Part shown: piece by piece, positions 35,183 to 43,415 of the stretch | Layout: the number at the start of each line of letters is the position of its first letter | Numbering within the stretch: position 1 is the stretch's first letter | Translations under genes and position numbers: made by a program | The notes under the pieces: model-generated | Database searches by the model: none | What the model saw: only the letters and a program-made list of their open reading frames with translations | What the model was told of the DNA's origin: nothing | DNA from: Marisediminicola antarctica | GTDB taxonomy: Bacteria > Actinomycetota > Actinomycetes > Actinomycetales > Microbacteriaceae | Assembly (NCBI RefSeq): GCF_009930795.1 | Contig: NZ_CP017146.1 | Span: forward strand, 124,001-188,000 | DNA length: 64,000 nt | Direction: 5' to 3'

Positions 35183-36133
35183 TTAGAGCTTGGTGACCTG
35201 GTCGAAGCTGAGCTCGACCGGCGTCTCGCGCTCGAAGAGCGACACGAGCACGGTGAGCTTGCCGCTCTCCGGCTTGATCTCGCTGATCGAACCGGGAAGA
35301 CCCGCGAACGAGCCCTCCTTGATCGTGATGGTCTCGCCGACCTCGAAGTCGACTTCCTGCGGGATTGAGCGCGCGGTGGTCTTGCCACCCTTCGCGCCTG
35401 CCTTCACGGGCGCTTCGACGATCTGCACGAGGCTCTTGAGCATCGAGAAGGCTTCTTCGAAGCGAAGCGGGGTGGGGTTGTGCGAGTTGCCGACGAAGCC
35501 GGTGACCCCGGGCGTGTGGCGCACGACGGACCAGGAGTCCTCGTTGAGGTCCATACGCACGAGCACGTATCCGGGGATGCGCACTCGATTGACGAGCTTG
35601 CGCTGGCCGTTCTTGATCTCGACGACGTCTTCCATCGGCACCTCGACCTGGAAGACGTAATCTTCCATCGACATGCTCACCTTGCGGTTCTCGATGTTCT
35701 GCTTGACGCGCTTCTCGAACCCCGCGTAGGAGTGGATGACGTACCACTTGCCCGGCGCGAATTTCAGCTCGGCGCGGAAGGCCTCGTACGGGTCAACCTC
35801 TGCCTCCTCCTCCGGCTCGGCTTCAACCTCAGCTTCGACCTCGGCCTCGTCGTCGACCGCGGCGACGGATGCGTCGGCCTCGTCGATCGAATCAACGTCG
35901 AGGGCGTCCTCGACTACCTCGTCCGCCTCGGGGTCGACGGCGGTCTCGATCGCGTCGAGTGCCGCATTGAGATCGGACTCGACGTCGTTCTCGACGTGCA
36001 TCGCGGTGTGCTCAGCGGGCTCCACCGACGACTCGGCCTCGTCGAGGGTGTTGCCCTCTTGAGCCTCTTCCACCTCGGAGGACTGCTCGGCGGCAGTCGC
36101 GAGGTCGATATCGTCGCGTTCTGTGTCAGACAC
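35183..36133 (-). CDS. nusG: Transcription termination/antitermination factor NusG
   Basis: 316 residues. The NGN domain starts near residue 128 ([19 protein letters not shown]) and the KOW domain near 255 ([21 protein letters not shown]). Residues 1 to about 125 form a very acidic extension ([22 protein letters not shown]), longer than in E. coli NusG but usual in actinobacteria. GTG start. Couples RNA polymerase to Rho and ribosomes. Second gene after secE. Confidence 0.97.
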   Translation of the reverse strand: MSDTERDDIDLATAAEQSSEVEEAQEGNTLDEAESSVEPAEHTAMHVENDVESDLNAALDAIETAVDPEADEVVEDALDVDSIDEADASVAAVDDEAEVEAEVEAEPEEEAEVDPYEAFRAELKFAPGKWYVIHSYAGFEKRVKQNIENRKVSMSMEDYVFQVEVPMEDVVEIKNGQRKLVNRVRIPGYVLVRMDLNEDSWSVVRHTPGVTGFVGNSHNPTPLRFEEAFSMLKSLVQIVEAPVKAGAKGGKTTARSIPQEVDFEVGETITIKEGSFAGLPGSISEIKPESGKLTVLVSLFERETPVELSFDQVTKL

Positions 36134-36245
36134 TGGATTCCATTTCCGTTGTTGTTGCCGGTCTGCACGCTCACCTTGCGGCTCCGCGCGCCGTCACGAT
36201 TTCCGGGGCATCCCCGGGATTCGGCCGCTTGCGCGGCCAGGGGAA

Positions 36246-36524
36246 CTACTGCGCGGGCCCGTCACCGAAGACATACGCCACACCAAGAGCGAACAGGAAG
36301 TCGAAACCCGCCACGATCGACATCATGATGACGACGAACGCGAGCACGACACCCGTGTAGCTGAACAGTTCCTTGCGGGTCGGGGTGACGACCTTCTTGA
36401 GTTCATTGATGACCTGTCGGATGAACAGGGCGATGCGACCGAATGGACCGCGCCTTCCGGCACGCTCTTTCCTGGCGTTGGCGACGACGTCCTCGCTTGA
36501 CTCGTCGGTCACGTTCTTCGCCAC
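36246..36524 (-). CDS. secE: Preprotein translocase subunit SecE
   Basis: 92 residues from the GTG at 36524 (MAKNVTDESSED), which follows GGAAGG; another GTG at 36551 would add nine residues. Conserved amphipathic region FIRQVINELKKVVTPTRKELFSYT and one C-terminal membrane helix (VVLAFVVIMMSIVAGFDFLF). Part of SecYEG. Directly downstream of tRNA-Trp and upstream of nusG, the classical arrangement. Confidence 0.96.
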   Translation of the reverse strand: MAKNVTDESSEDVVANARKERAGRRGPFGRIALFIRQVINELKKVVTPTRKELFSYTGVVLAFVVIMMSIVAGFDFLFALGVAYVFGDGPAQ

Positions 36525-36610
36525 TGTTATTACCTTCCGGATACCGGTCACCCGATCCGATGAGGATCAGGCAACTCGCTGGTTCGTGCATTCCCGCACG
36601 AATCGAGCTG

Positions 36611-36683
36611 CAGGGCGGACAGGACTTGAACCTGCAACCTGCGGTTTTGGAGACCGCTGCTCTACCAATTGAGCCACCGCCCT
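36611..36683 (-). tRNA. tRNA-Trp (CCA anticodon)
   Basis: 73-nt cloverleaf: acceptor AGGGCGG pairs with CCGCCCT, discriminator G, anticodon loop CTCCAAA, T-loop GGTTCAAGTCC. No CCA is encoded. Upstream of secE on the same strand, as in many bacteria. Confidence 0.97.
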
Positions 36684-36856
36684 TCGGAGAAAAAACCCCA
36701 CACTCACGACCGTTCGGTCGGCATCCGGATTGTTGGCTACAAACGGGCACGCAAAAGCATGGCAGATTTCCACTACCTCTCCCAGTCTAGGTCAGGTCTC
36801 AGGGGGTGTAAAGCCAGCCCGCGCTGATGGCACCGCACACCACAGGTCTGGTTGGT

Positions 36857-36862
36857 TAAGCT
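36857..36862 (+). promoter_or_regulatory. -10 box of a leaderless aspC mRNA
   Basis: TAAGCT ends six bases before the GTG start and there is no RBS, so transcription should begin at the start codon. Confidence 0.6.
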
Positions 36863-36868
36863 GGGATC

Positions 36869-38071
36869 GTGGCCACCCAACTCCCCCGTATCTCACAGCG
36901 CATCTCCTCGATCGCCGAATCCGCGACCCTCAAGGTCGACTCGAAAGCCAAGGCGCTGCAAGCCGCCGGGCGCCCCGTCATCAGCTACGCCGCGGGCGAG
37001 CCGGACTTTCCGACGCCGGCAAACATCGTCGAGGCAGCATCCGTCGCCGTCCTCGACCCCAAGAATCATCGTTACACCCCGGCGGCCGGCCTGCCGGAGC
37101 TGCGCGAGGCAATCGCGGCGAAGACCGCGCGGGACAGCGGCTGGGCGGTGACCGCCAACCAGGTGGTCGTCACGAACGGCGGCAAGCAGGCCGTCTACCA
37201 GGCCTTCGCCACGCTCATCGACCCGGGCGACGAAGTCATCCTGCCCTCCCCGTATTGGACGACCTACCCCGAGGCGATCCGCCTGGCCGGCGGCGTGCCT
37301 GTCGAGGTCTTCGCGGGGGTAGAGCAGAACTACCTCGCCACGGTCGAGCAGCTCGAGGCCGCCCGCACCCCGCGCACCAAGGTTCTCCTCTTCGTCTCGC
37401 CGTCCAACCCGACGGGGTCGGTCTACTCGGCCGAGCAGACCCGCGCGATCGGCGAGTGGGCGCTCAAGCACGGCATCTGGGTCATCAGCGACGAGATCTA
37501 CCAGAACCTCGTCTACGACGGCATCCGCGCGGTGTCGATCGTCGAGGCCGTCCCGGCCCTCGCCGACACCACAATCCTTGTGAACGGGGTCGCCAAGACC
37601 TACGCAATGACCGGCTGGCGCCTCGGCTGGATGGTCGGACCCGTCGACGCCGTCAAGGCCGCCGCGAACCTGCAGTCGCACCTCTCCTCCAATGTGTCGA
37701 ACATCTCGCAGCGGGCGGCGATCGCCGCGCTGACCGGTCCGCAGGATGCCGTGGAAGACATGCGGCGGGCGTTCGACCGTCGCCGCGCGACCATCGTCGC
37801 CGAGCTCAACAAGATCGACGGGGTCAACTGCCCGATCCCGGAGGGCGCGTTCTACGTCTACCCCGACGTGACGGGCCTGCTCGGGCGCGAGTGGGGCGGG
37901 GTGACGCCCACGAGCTCGCTCGAGCTCGCGGACCTGATCCTCGAGCAGGCCGAGGTGGCCGTCGTCCCCGGTGAAGCGTTCGGGCCGAGCGGCTACCTGA
38001 GGCTCTCATACGCGCTCGGCGACGAGGCGCTGCTCGAGGGAATACAGCGCCTGCAGCGCCTGTTCGCGTAG
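36869..38071 (+). CDS. aspC: Aspartate/aromatic aminotransferase, class I
   Basis: 400-residue PLP enzyme. Conserved [10 protein letters not shown] near residue 41, [15 protein letters not shown] near 68, [11 protein letters not shown] near 177, [12 protein letters not shown], and the Schiff-base lysine K243 in [16 protein letters not shown]. This is the AspB/AspC Igamma subgroup, so oxaloacetate/aspartate is the likely substrate. GTG start, leaderless promoter. Monocistronic; a 73-bp repeat array follows. Confidence 0.93.
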   Translation: MATQLPRISQRISSIAESATLKVDSKAKALQAAGRPVISYAAGEPDFPTPANIVEAASVAVLDPKNHRYTPAAGLPELREAIAAKTARDSGWAVTANQVVVTNGGKQAVYQAFATLIDPGDEVILPSPYWTTYPEAIRLAGGVPVEVFAGVEQNYLATVEQLEAARTPRTKVLLFVSPSNPTGSVYSAEQTRAIGEWALKHGIWVISDEIYQNLVYDGIRAVSIVEAVPALADTTILVNGVAKTYAMTGWRLGWMVGPVDAVKAAANLQSHLSSNVSNISQRAAIAALTGPQDAVEDMRRAFDRRRATIVAELNKIDGVNCPIPEGAFYVYPDVTGLLGREWGGVTPTSSLELADLILEQAEVAVVPGEAFGPSGYLRLSYALGDEALLEGIQRLQRLFA

Positions 38072-38113
38072 GAGCCGCCTCTGCGCTGCGGGTCTCGAAC
38101 GACTCCGCTTGGG

Positions 38114-38420
38114 CAGGCAACTCGCGCACCCACACCCCGCGAACCACCCACAAACGTCCCCTCCGCGCCCACCAAGGCCGCACAAGCAGGCAACTCGCGC
38201 CCCCACACCCCGCGAACCACCCACAAACGTCCCCTCCGCGCCCACCAAGGCCGCGCAATCAGGCAACTCGCGACCCCACACCCCGCGAACCACCCACAAA
38301 GGTCCCCTCCGCGCCCACCAAGGCCGCGCAATCAGGCAACTCGCGCACCCACACCCCGCGAACCACCCACAAAGGTCCCCTCCGCGCCCACCAAGGCCGC
38401 GCAATCAGGCAACTCGCGGC
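38114..38420. repeat. 73-bp tandem repeat array, four units and a partial fifth
   Basis: Units start with CAGGCAACTCGCG at 38114, 38187, 38260, 38333 and 38406, giving an exact 73-base period with few substitutions. The unit also holds CCACACCCCGCGAACCACCC and CCAAGGCCGC. The period is not a multiple of three, so ORFs through it are repetitive artefacts. The 507-base gap 38072-38578 contains nothing else I can name. Confidence 0.95.
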
Positions 38421-38578
38421 GTGAAAGCTTGCGCAGGCAGGATCCGAAGCCAGACATCATGCCGATGGCGCAGGCGCCCCACGGCGCTCCTCCCCTCCCC
38501 AGCCGCCAGGTTCGCCGATCACTTCCCCACCGCGGGCGGGCCTGGACCGGAGGTCCAGCTGTCTCCGAGCATTAGTGC

Positions 38579-39484
38579 ATGCACCCCTCACCGCTTCCTT
38601 CGCAGCTGACTCATCTAGCCTTCACGGTCGCCGACGGCGAGCGCGCAGGCATCCAGCGCGGACGTATGCGAGCGCTCGATCTCGACAAGTCGATCTGGGG
38701 CGTGCGCCACCCCCACGCGGGCGAGAAGCCGCTTGAGACCGTCTGTGCGATGTTCGCCCTGAGGATGCCAGATGACGCCGTATTCAGCCACGCAACATCC
38801 GCGCGCCTGTTTCGCGCGCCGCTGCCCTTCGCAACCGAGCGGGATTCCCGCCTGCACATTTCTGTGCCCTCCCCCGCGCGGGCGCCGCACGCGGCTGGCA
38901 TCCTCGGGCACAGCCTCGATCTGTCGCCCGTTGATGTCGTCGAGACGAACGGGCTGCGTCACACGTCCGCCGCCCGAACGTGGTGCGACTTGGCCGCGTA
39001 CCTGTCGCTGATGGATCTCGTCGCAGTTGGCGACCATCTGATCCAGTGGAGGTTGAAGTTCGCGACACTGTCGGAGCTCGCGGCGTGCGCCTCCCGCCTC
39101 GCGGGGCGGCGAGGTGCGAAGCGGATGCGGGAGTCTCTCCCCCTCCTGAACGACCGTTCCGAGTCCCGACCTGAGTCGTGGCTGCGTGTGATCATCGTCC
39201 GAGCGGGACTGCCCACGCCATCGATCAACCACGCGATTGTCGACGCCGAAACCGGCACTGGCTACCGCACGGACATCGCCTTCGCGCAACACAAAATACT
39301 TCTCGAGTACCAAGGCGACTACCACCGTGACCAGAAGCAGTGGCGCAAGGACATGACCCGCCGCTCGCGCCTGGAGGCGAACGGCTGGATCGTCATGGAG
39401 ATCAACGCCGACGACATGAGGAGACCGGAGGAACTCGTCGGACGCATACGGACTGCGCTTCACGGTCGTGGCTGGCGCGGCTGA
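38579..39484 (+). CDS. DUF559-domain protein with AbiEi-like N-terminal region
   Basis: 301 residues. The C-terminal third resembles DUF559/Vsr-like PD-(D/E)xK folds: [25 protein letters not shown] with the D, E and Q-x-D pattern, then [17 protein letters not shown]. The N-terminal part ([27 protein letters not shown]) resembles the type IV antitoxin AbiEi-like region often fused to DUF559 in actinobacteria. No toxin gene is adjacent. It lies between two tandem-repeat arrays that share a core. Activity unknown; DNA cleavage is only suggested by fold resemblance. Confidence 0.82.
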   Translation: MHPSPLPSQLTHLAFTVADGERAGIQRGRMRALDLDKSIWGVRHPHAGEKPLETVCAMFALRMPDDAVFSHATSARLFRAPLPFATERDSRLHISVPSPARAPHAAGILGHSLDLSPVDVVETNGLRHTSAARTWCDLAAYLSLMDLVAVGDHLIQWRLKFATLSELAACASRLAGRRGAKRMRESLPLLNDRSESRPESWLRVIIVRAGLPTPSINHAIVDAETGTGYRTDIAFAQHKILLEYQGDYHRDQKQWRKDMTRRSRLEANGWIVMEINADDMRRPEELVGRIRTALHGRGWRG

Positions 39485-39571
39485 GTCTTCCACCACACCC
39501 ACAACGTCATCAAGGAAGCGCGAGTCGCCCACAACCGTCGCCTCCATCGCCGCCAACCCGACAGAAATGGG

Positions 39572-39670
39572 CAACTCGCGCCAGCAGAGAGGTGGGAGGG
39601 CAACCTGCGCCAGCAGAGAGGTGGGAGGGCGGCTCGCGCCAGCAGAGAGGCGGGCGGGCGGCCTGCGCCA
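39572..39670. repeat. 29-bp tandem repeat, three units and a partial fourth
   Basis: Units of CAACTCGCGCCAGCAGAGAG plus GTGGGAGGG start at 39572, 39601 and 39630; a fourth is cut at 39670. The first unit is preceded by GG and so contains GGCAACTCGCG, the core of the 73-bp array 1.2 kb upstream. The array precedes the xylB promoter. Confidence 0.92.
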
Positions 39671-39699
39671 CCGGCCACGGTTTGTTGCCGCCGACTCCA

Positions 39700-39705
39700 T
39701 ATACT
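39700..39705 (+). promoter_or_regulatory. Probable -10 box of xylB
   Basis: TATACT lies 27 bases before the xylB start, with room for a short leader containing the RBS AACGGAGGAC. No clear -35 or operator is seen. Confidence 0.45.
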
Positions 39706-39732
39706 GCAAGCCGGACAGCCAACGGAGGACCC

Positions 39733-41169
39733 ATGGCACTCATCGCCGGCATCGACTCGTCGACGCAAAGCTGCAAGGTCGTCGTGCGCGACCTCGAGAC
39801 GGGGCGGCTCGTTCGCGCGGGCCGCGCGAGCCATCCGGCCGGCACCGAGATAGATCCGGTGCTGTGGTGGGATGCGTTGCTCGCCGCGGTGCTGGATGCC
39901 GGCGGACTCGAGGGCGTCGTCGCCCTCTCGATCGGCGGCCAGCAACACGGCTGCGTCTGTCTCAACGCCGCCGGCGAGGTCGTGCGGCCTGCGCTGCTCT
40001 GGAACGACACCCGTTCAGCGTCCTCCTCCGACGACCTCGCGGCTGAGCTGGGGGCAGAGGCCTGGGCGACCGGCTCGGGTAGCCTGCCCGTCGCCTCGTT
40101 CACGGTGACCAAGCTGCGCTGGATGCGCGACCACGAGCCGGCGAACGTGGACGCGACCGTCGCCGTTGCGCTGCCCCACGACTACCTGACCTGGCGCCTG
40201 CTGGGCCACGGCCACGGCCACGGCCACGGCCGCGGCCCCGGCCCAGCCGATTTCTCCGCGCTCATCACCGACCGCTCCGACGCGAGCGGCACCGGCTACT
40301 GGTCACCGGCGACCGGCGCCTACCGCCTCGACCTGCTTGAGCACGCGTTCGGACGACAGGTGATCGTGCCGCGCGTACTCGGACCAGTGGATTCCGCGGG
40401 CGAGACCGCCGCGTTTCCGGGTATTCCTGCCGGCATCCTCGTCGGTCCCGGTGCGGGGGACAACGCGGGGGCCGCCCTGGGGCTCGGGGCTGGCCGCGGC
40501 GACGTCGTGATCTCGATCGGCACATCCGGCACGGTGTTCGCGGTGAGCGACACCACGGTGGCGGATGCCTCCGGCACCGTCGCCGGGTTCGCTGACGCGA
40601 CCGGGCTCTTCCTGCCCCTCGTCGCAACGCTCAACGCGGCCAGGGTGCTCACCGCCGCGGGCACCCTGCTCGGCGCCGACCACGACCGGGTTGCCGAGCT
40701 GGCGATGCGGGCAGCGCCCGGCAGCGGCGGGCTCGTGCTGCTGCCCTACCTCGAGGGCGAACGCACACCGAACCTCCCGACCGTGCGAGGGTCGATCCAC
40801 GGGCTGACCCTCGCGAACGCGACGCCGCCAAACCTCGCGCGGGCGATGGTCGAGGGGATGCTGTGCGGTCTCGCAGACGGACTCGACGCGATCGCGAGCC
40901 GCGGAGTCGAGGTCGAGCGGATCCTGCTCATCGGGGGCGGGGCGCGGAACGCCGCTGTGCAGCGGATCGCCCCCGAGGTGTTCGGGCTGCCGGTCACCGT
41001 GCCACCCGCCAGCGAGTATGTCGCCGATGGCGCGGCGCGCCAGGCAGCCTGGGTCCATACGGGAGAGCAGCCCGAGTGGCCCCTCGGCCCGACGACGCGC
41101 TTCGACGCGAGCGCCCAGCCGGTGATCCGTGAGCAGTACGCCGCGGCCGGGCGCGCCCTCGGCTACTGA
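39733..41169 (+). CDS. xylB: Xylulokinase
   Basis: 478-residue FGGY kinase that phosphorylates D-xylulose to enter the pentose phosphate pathway. N-terminal [21 protein letters not shown], then [10 protein letters not shown] with the conserved Gln, LWNDTRS, the central [15 protein letters not shown] and the ATP-site [14 protein letters not shown] are all XylB hallmarks. ATG at 39733 follows CGGAGG. An unusual run [14 protein letters not shown], encoded by four GGCCAC hexamers at 40204-40227, sits near residue 158. Encoded far from xylA, without a regulator beside it. Confidence 0.94.
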   Translation: MALIAGIDSSTQSCKVVVRDLETGRLVRAGRASHPAGTEIDPVLWWDALLAAVLDAGGLEGVVALSIGGQQHGCVCLNAAGEVVRPALLWNDTRSASSSDDLAAELGAEAWATGSGSLPVASFTVTKLRWMRDHEPANVDATVAVALPHDYLTWRLLGHGHGHGHGRGPGPADFSALITDRSDASGTGYWSPATGAYRLDLLEHAFGRQVIVPRVLGPVDSAGETAAFPGIPAGILVGPGAGDNAGAALGLGAGRGDVVISIGTSGTVFAVSDTTVADASGTVAGFADATGLFLPLVATLNAARVLTAAGTLLGADHDRVAELAMRAAPGSGGLVLLPYLEGERTPNLPTVRGSIHGLTLANATPPNLARAMVEGMLCGLADGLDAIASRGVEVERILLIGGGARNAAVQRIAPEVFGLPVTVPPASEYVADGAARQAAWVHTGEQPEWPLGPTTRFDASAQPVIREQYAAAGRALGY

Positions 41170-41173
41170 CCGG

Positions 41174-42205
41174 TCAGTCCCCGGACGTCATGCCGATGTA
41201 GCCGGGTTCCGGCTGAAGAGCCACACCGAATTCGTTGCGCACACGCTCCTGCACGAATCGGGCCAGCTCGAGGATATCGTATGCCGTCGCCGACCCGGTG
41301 TTCACGATCGCCAGAGTGTGCTTGCTCGAGATCGCGGCTCCGGATCCGGGAAGCGAGAATCCCCGGCCGATGCCGGCCCGCTCGATCAGCCACGCCGCCG
41401 ACAGCTTGACCCGATCGGGTTCGATCGGCCACTGGGCGGCATCCGGCGGCAGTGCCCTGGCGAAGGATGCGGCGACGAGCGGGTTGGTGAAGAACGAACC
41501 GGCGCTCGTGGTGTCGGGGTCGGCCGCATCGAGCACCATTCCCTTGACCCGCCGCAGGGCCAGCACAGCGTCGCGGATGACGCCGACCGGGATCCGGTCG
41601 CCGAAGGCAGCGCCGATCGCGGTCGCGAGCTGCTGGGATGCGACCGGGCGGCTGAGTCCCTCGGCATCCGTCAGCTCGAGCTCGATCGAAAGCACGATGC
41701 CCCGGCGGCCCGCCTTGAATACGGAGCTGCGGTAGCCGAGCTCGAGCCGGGCAGCCGGGATGACCTCCAGGCGGCCCGTCTCGTGGTCGAGGAATTCGAC
41801 CGAGACGAGCGTGTCGGAGAGTTCCTGGCCGTACGCGCCGATGTTCTGAATGGGGCCGGCGCCGCTCGACCCGGGGATGCCCGCCATCGCCTCGATCCCG
41901 GCGAGCCCGCGGTCGACGGTGTAGCTGACCAGCTCGTCCCACGGCTCGCCAGCCTGCACGCGCAGCCGTGCCGTGCCGGGCACCGATGGCAGCGCCTCGA
42001 TGCCGCGGGTAAGAACGCGGATGACGCTGCCGTCGAATCCGTCGTCGCCCACAACGATGTTGGATCCGCCGCCGAGGGCCATCCATTCCTCGCCGCTGGC
42101 CCACACATCCAGGCTCGCGCGCACGAGTTCATCGGGCGTTTCCGGGCTCAGCAGCTCGCGGGGTGACCCACCGACGCGCAGGGTCGTCAGTTCGCGCAGA
42201 TCCAT
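41174..42205 (-). CDS. murB: UDP-N-acetylmuramate dehydrogenase
   Basis: 343-residue FAD enzyme of peptidoglycan precursor synthesis. FAD-binding GGGSNIVVGDDGFDG near residue 45, GIPGSSGAGPIQNIGAYGQE near 108, and the catalytic SAGSFFTNP near 230. ATG at 42205 lies 14 bases after the MaoC gene; there is no strong RBS, suggesting coupling. The longer reading through the MaoC genes is a shadow. Its position after two dehydratase genes is an arrangement often seen in actinobacteria. Confidence 0.93.
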   Translation of the reverse strand: MDLRELTTLRVGGSPRELLSPETPDELVRASLDVWASGEEWMALGGGSNIVVGDDGFDGSVIRVLTRGIEALPSVPGTARLRVQAGEPWDELVSYTVDRGLAGIEAMAGIPGSSGAGPIQNIGAYGQELSDTLVSVEFLDHETGRLEVIPAARLELGYRSSVFKAGRRGIVLSIELELTDAEGLSRPVASQQLATAIGAAFGDRIPVGVIRDAVLALRRVKGMVLDAADPDTTSAGSFFTNPLVAASFARALPPDAAQWPIEPDRVKLSAAWLIERAGIGRGFSLPGSGAAISSKHTLAIVNTGSATAYDILELARFVQERVRNEFGVALQPEPGYIGMTSGD

Positions 42206-42219
42206 CTGTGGCAGGCCGG

Positions 42220-42654
42220 TCAGCGCAGGCTGACGCGAACCTGCGCCTTCCCGAGTACGGTGCCGCCGTGCGCGGTGACGGTGAGGTCGATCCGCGCCTC
42301 CCCCGCATCCGGGTCGAGTGCCCCGACCTTCGCGACGACCGCGATGCCCGCACCCTCGAGTGGATCCACGACGACCGGGCGGGTGAAGCGAACGCCGTAG
42401 TCGAGAATGCGTCCGGGGTCGCCGAGCCAGTCGACGACGGACTGCACCGCAATACCCATGGTGAGCATGCCGTGCGCGAGCACGCCAGGAAGACCGACGG
42501 CCTCGGCGACGTCGTCGCGGTAGTGGATGGCGTTGAAGTCCCCGGATGCTCCCGCATAGCGCACGAGGCTGTCGCGGCTGATGCGGTAATCGGCGTCGGC
42601 GACGACCTGTCCGATCTCGAGTGCGTCGAGGCGAGGTGCGGTCACAGCGCTCAC
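42220..42654 (-). CDS. MaoC-family dehydratase, HadB-like
   Basis: 144 residues, hot-dog fold. The R-hydratase signature YAGASGDFNAIHYRDDVA carries the catalytic Asp and His. Overlaps the upstream HadA-like gene by four bases, which suggests an (R)-3-hydroxyacyl dehydratase heterodimer. In mycobacteria such pairs act in FAS-II; this organism may use them for other acyl chains, so the pathway is inferred. Confidence 0.88.
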   Translation of the reverse strand: MSAVTAPRLDALEIGQVVADADYRISRDSLVRYAGASGDFNAIHYRDDVAEAVGLPGVLAHGMLTMGIAVQSVVDWLGDPGRILDYGVRFTRPVVVDPLEGAGIAVVAKVGALDPDAGEARIDLTVTAHGGTVLGKAQVRVSLR

Positions 42655-43097
42655 GCGTCACCCCGCACGACGAGAGTGGAGGACGCGGTGACGACGTGGC
42701 TGCCTGCCTGGTCGACGATGGAGGATTCGGCGGTCACCATGGCGTTGCCTCCAAGGGTCTTGATGCTCGTCACCGAGAGGGTCGCGGTGAGTTCGTCGCC
42801 GGCCACGATCGGCCTCGAGTAGCTGAACCGCTGTTCCCCGTGCACGACGCGGCTGAAGTCGATGCCGGCATCCGGTTCGGCGAGCAGCTGCGCGAGGGTC
42901 GACTCCTGCACGACGACAGCGAAGGTGGGTGGCGCAACGATGTCGCTGTAGCCTGCTGCCGCTGCCGCTGCCGGGTCGTGGTTGATCGGGTTGGTCGCGA
43001 AGACGGCGCGGCCGAATTCGCGCACCTTCTCGCGGCCGACGAGGTAGGGATCGGTGGGGGCGAATACGCGGCCCTGCAGTTCTGGGTTCACTGGCAC
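42651..43097 (-). CDS. FAS1-like/MaoC N-terminal dehydratase, HadA-like
   Basis: 148 residues from the GTG at 43097 (MPVNPELQGRVFAPTDPYLVG), supported by TAGGCT seven bases before it; a TTG at 43115 is less likely. Hot-dog-fold protein without a full catalytic motif (NPINHDPAAAAAAGYSDIVAPPTFAVVV), matching the stabilising partner of HadB. First gene of hadA-hadB-murB on the minus strand. Confidence 0.85.
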   Translation of the reverse strand: MPVNPELQGRVFAPTDPYLVGREKVREFGRAVFATNPINHDPAAAAAAGYSDIVAPPTFAVVVQESTLAQLLAEPDAGIDFSRVVHGEQRFSYSRPIVAGDELTATLSVTSIKTLGGNAMVTAESSIVDQAGSHVVTASSTLVVRGDA

Positions 43098-43104
43098 GTG
43101 TGCC

Positions 43105-43110
43105 AGCCTA
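43105..43110 (-). promoter_or_regulatory. -10 box of the hadA-like gene
   Basis: TAGGCT on the minus strand ends seven bases before the GTG at 43097; no RBS, so a leaderless start is likely. Confidence 0.55.
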
Positions 43111-43150
43111 ACCAATTGCTACTGCCAGCAGCCGAAGCGGGGCAATGCGA

Positions 43151-43183
43151 AAGGCCCGGCCATCGTGATGATGGCCGGGCCTT
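43151..43183 (-). terminator. Terminator of the micropeptide gene
   Basis: A perfect 14-bp stem (AAGGCCCGGCCATC with GATGGCCGGGCCTT) and five-base loop, followed by UUU on the minus strand, 18 bases after the micropeptide stop. Confidence 0.85.
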
Positions 43184-43201
43184 CCGGGTGGACTTAGTCG
43201 C

Positions 43202-43282
43202 CTACTGGCAGCTGTCGCACTGTAGGAGATCCATCGGGTCGACGGGGATTTCGTAGCCGCCTACGTTGTTGTCGTTGTCCAT
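43202..43282 (-). CDS. 26-residue CxxC micropeptide
   Basis: Unrecognised small gene, below the size of standard gene calling. ATG at 43280-43282 lies five bases after a perfect AAGGAGG (43288-43294). The product begins MDNDNNVGGY, is acidic, and ends LLQCDSCQ. It has no signal peptide, hydrophobic segment or aromatic-rich core. It forms its own unit: promoter with a palindrome over the -35, about 79-base 5' leader, ORF, then a strong terminator. Possible roles: RiPP-like precursor, metal or redox peptide, or signalling or leader peptide. No maturase, protease or exporter is adjacent. Coding is supported by the RBS and flanking signals, not by homology. Confidence 0.7.
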   Translation of the reverse strand: MDNDNNVGGYEIPVDPMDLLQCDSCQ

Positions 43283-43367
43283 GTTGGCCTCCTTCAAGCT
43301 TCGTTGCCGATCACCCCGATCGGCTCCAGCAGGTGCGGGGATCGAAACCCTCGCTTGCTGGATCTTT

Positions 43368-43398
43368 ACTATATAACGCTAATGACACCCGTGTCATT
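43368..43398 (-). promoter_or_regulatory. Promoter of the micropeptide with palindromic operator
   Basis: On the minus strand ATGACA (-35, 43392-43397) and TATAGT (-10, 43368-43373) are 18 bases apart. The -35 is embedded in the perfect inverted repeat AATGACACCCGTGTCATT (43381-43398), so a dimeric regulator binding here would cover the promoter. Confidence 0.7.
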
Positions 43399-43400
43399 CC

Positions 43401-43412
43401 ACTACATGTAGT
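43401..43412. promoter_or_regulatory. Perfect 12-bp palindrome next to the micropeptide operator
   Basis: ACTACATGTAGT is fully self-complementary and lies two bases beyond the 18-bp operator, just after the SDR stop codon. Possibly a second regulator site. Confidence 0.5.
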
Positions 43413-43415
43413 GTT

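Noticed and set aside
37993-38404. Minus-strand ORFs with repeated GGRGGDLCGWFAGCG units
   Set aside because: They are read through the 73-bp array in three frames, since the period is not a multiple of three; no RBS or real start.
38114-39670. CRISPR array
   Set aside because: The units are directly tandem, with no unique spacers and no cas genes.
43310-43345. tRNA 3' fragment or att-like site in the micropeptide leader (minus strand GGGTTTCGATCCCCGC)
   Set aside because: Resembles a T-arm, but no acceptor or anticodon arm is present and no integrase lies in the window.
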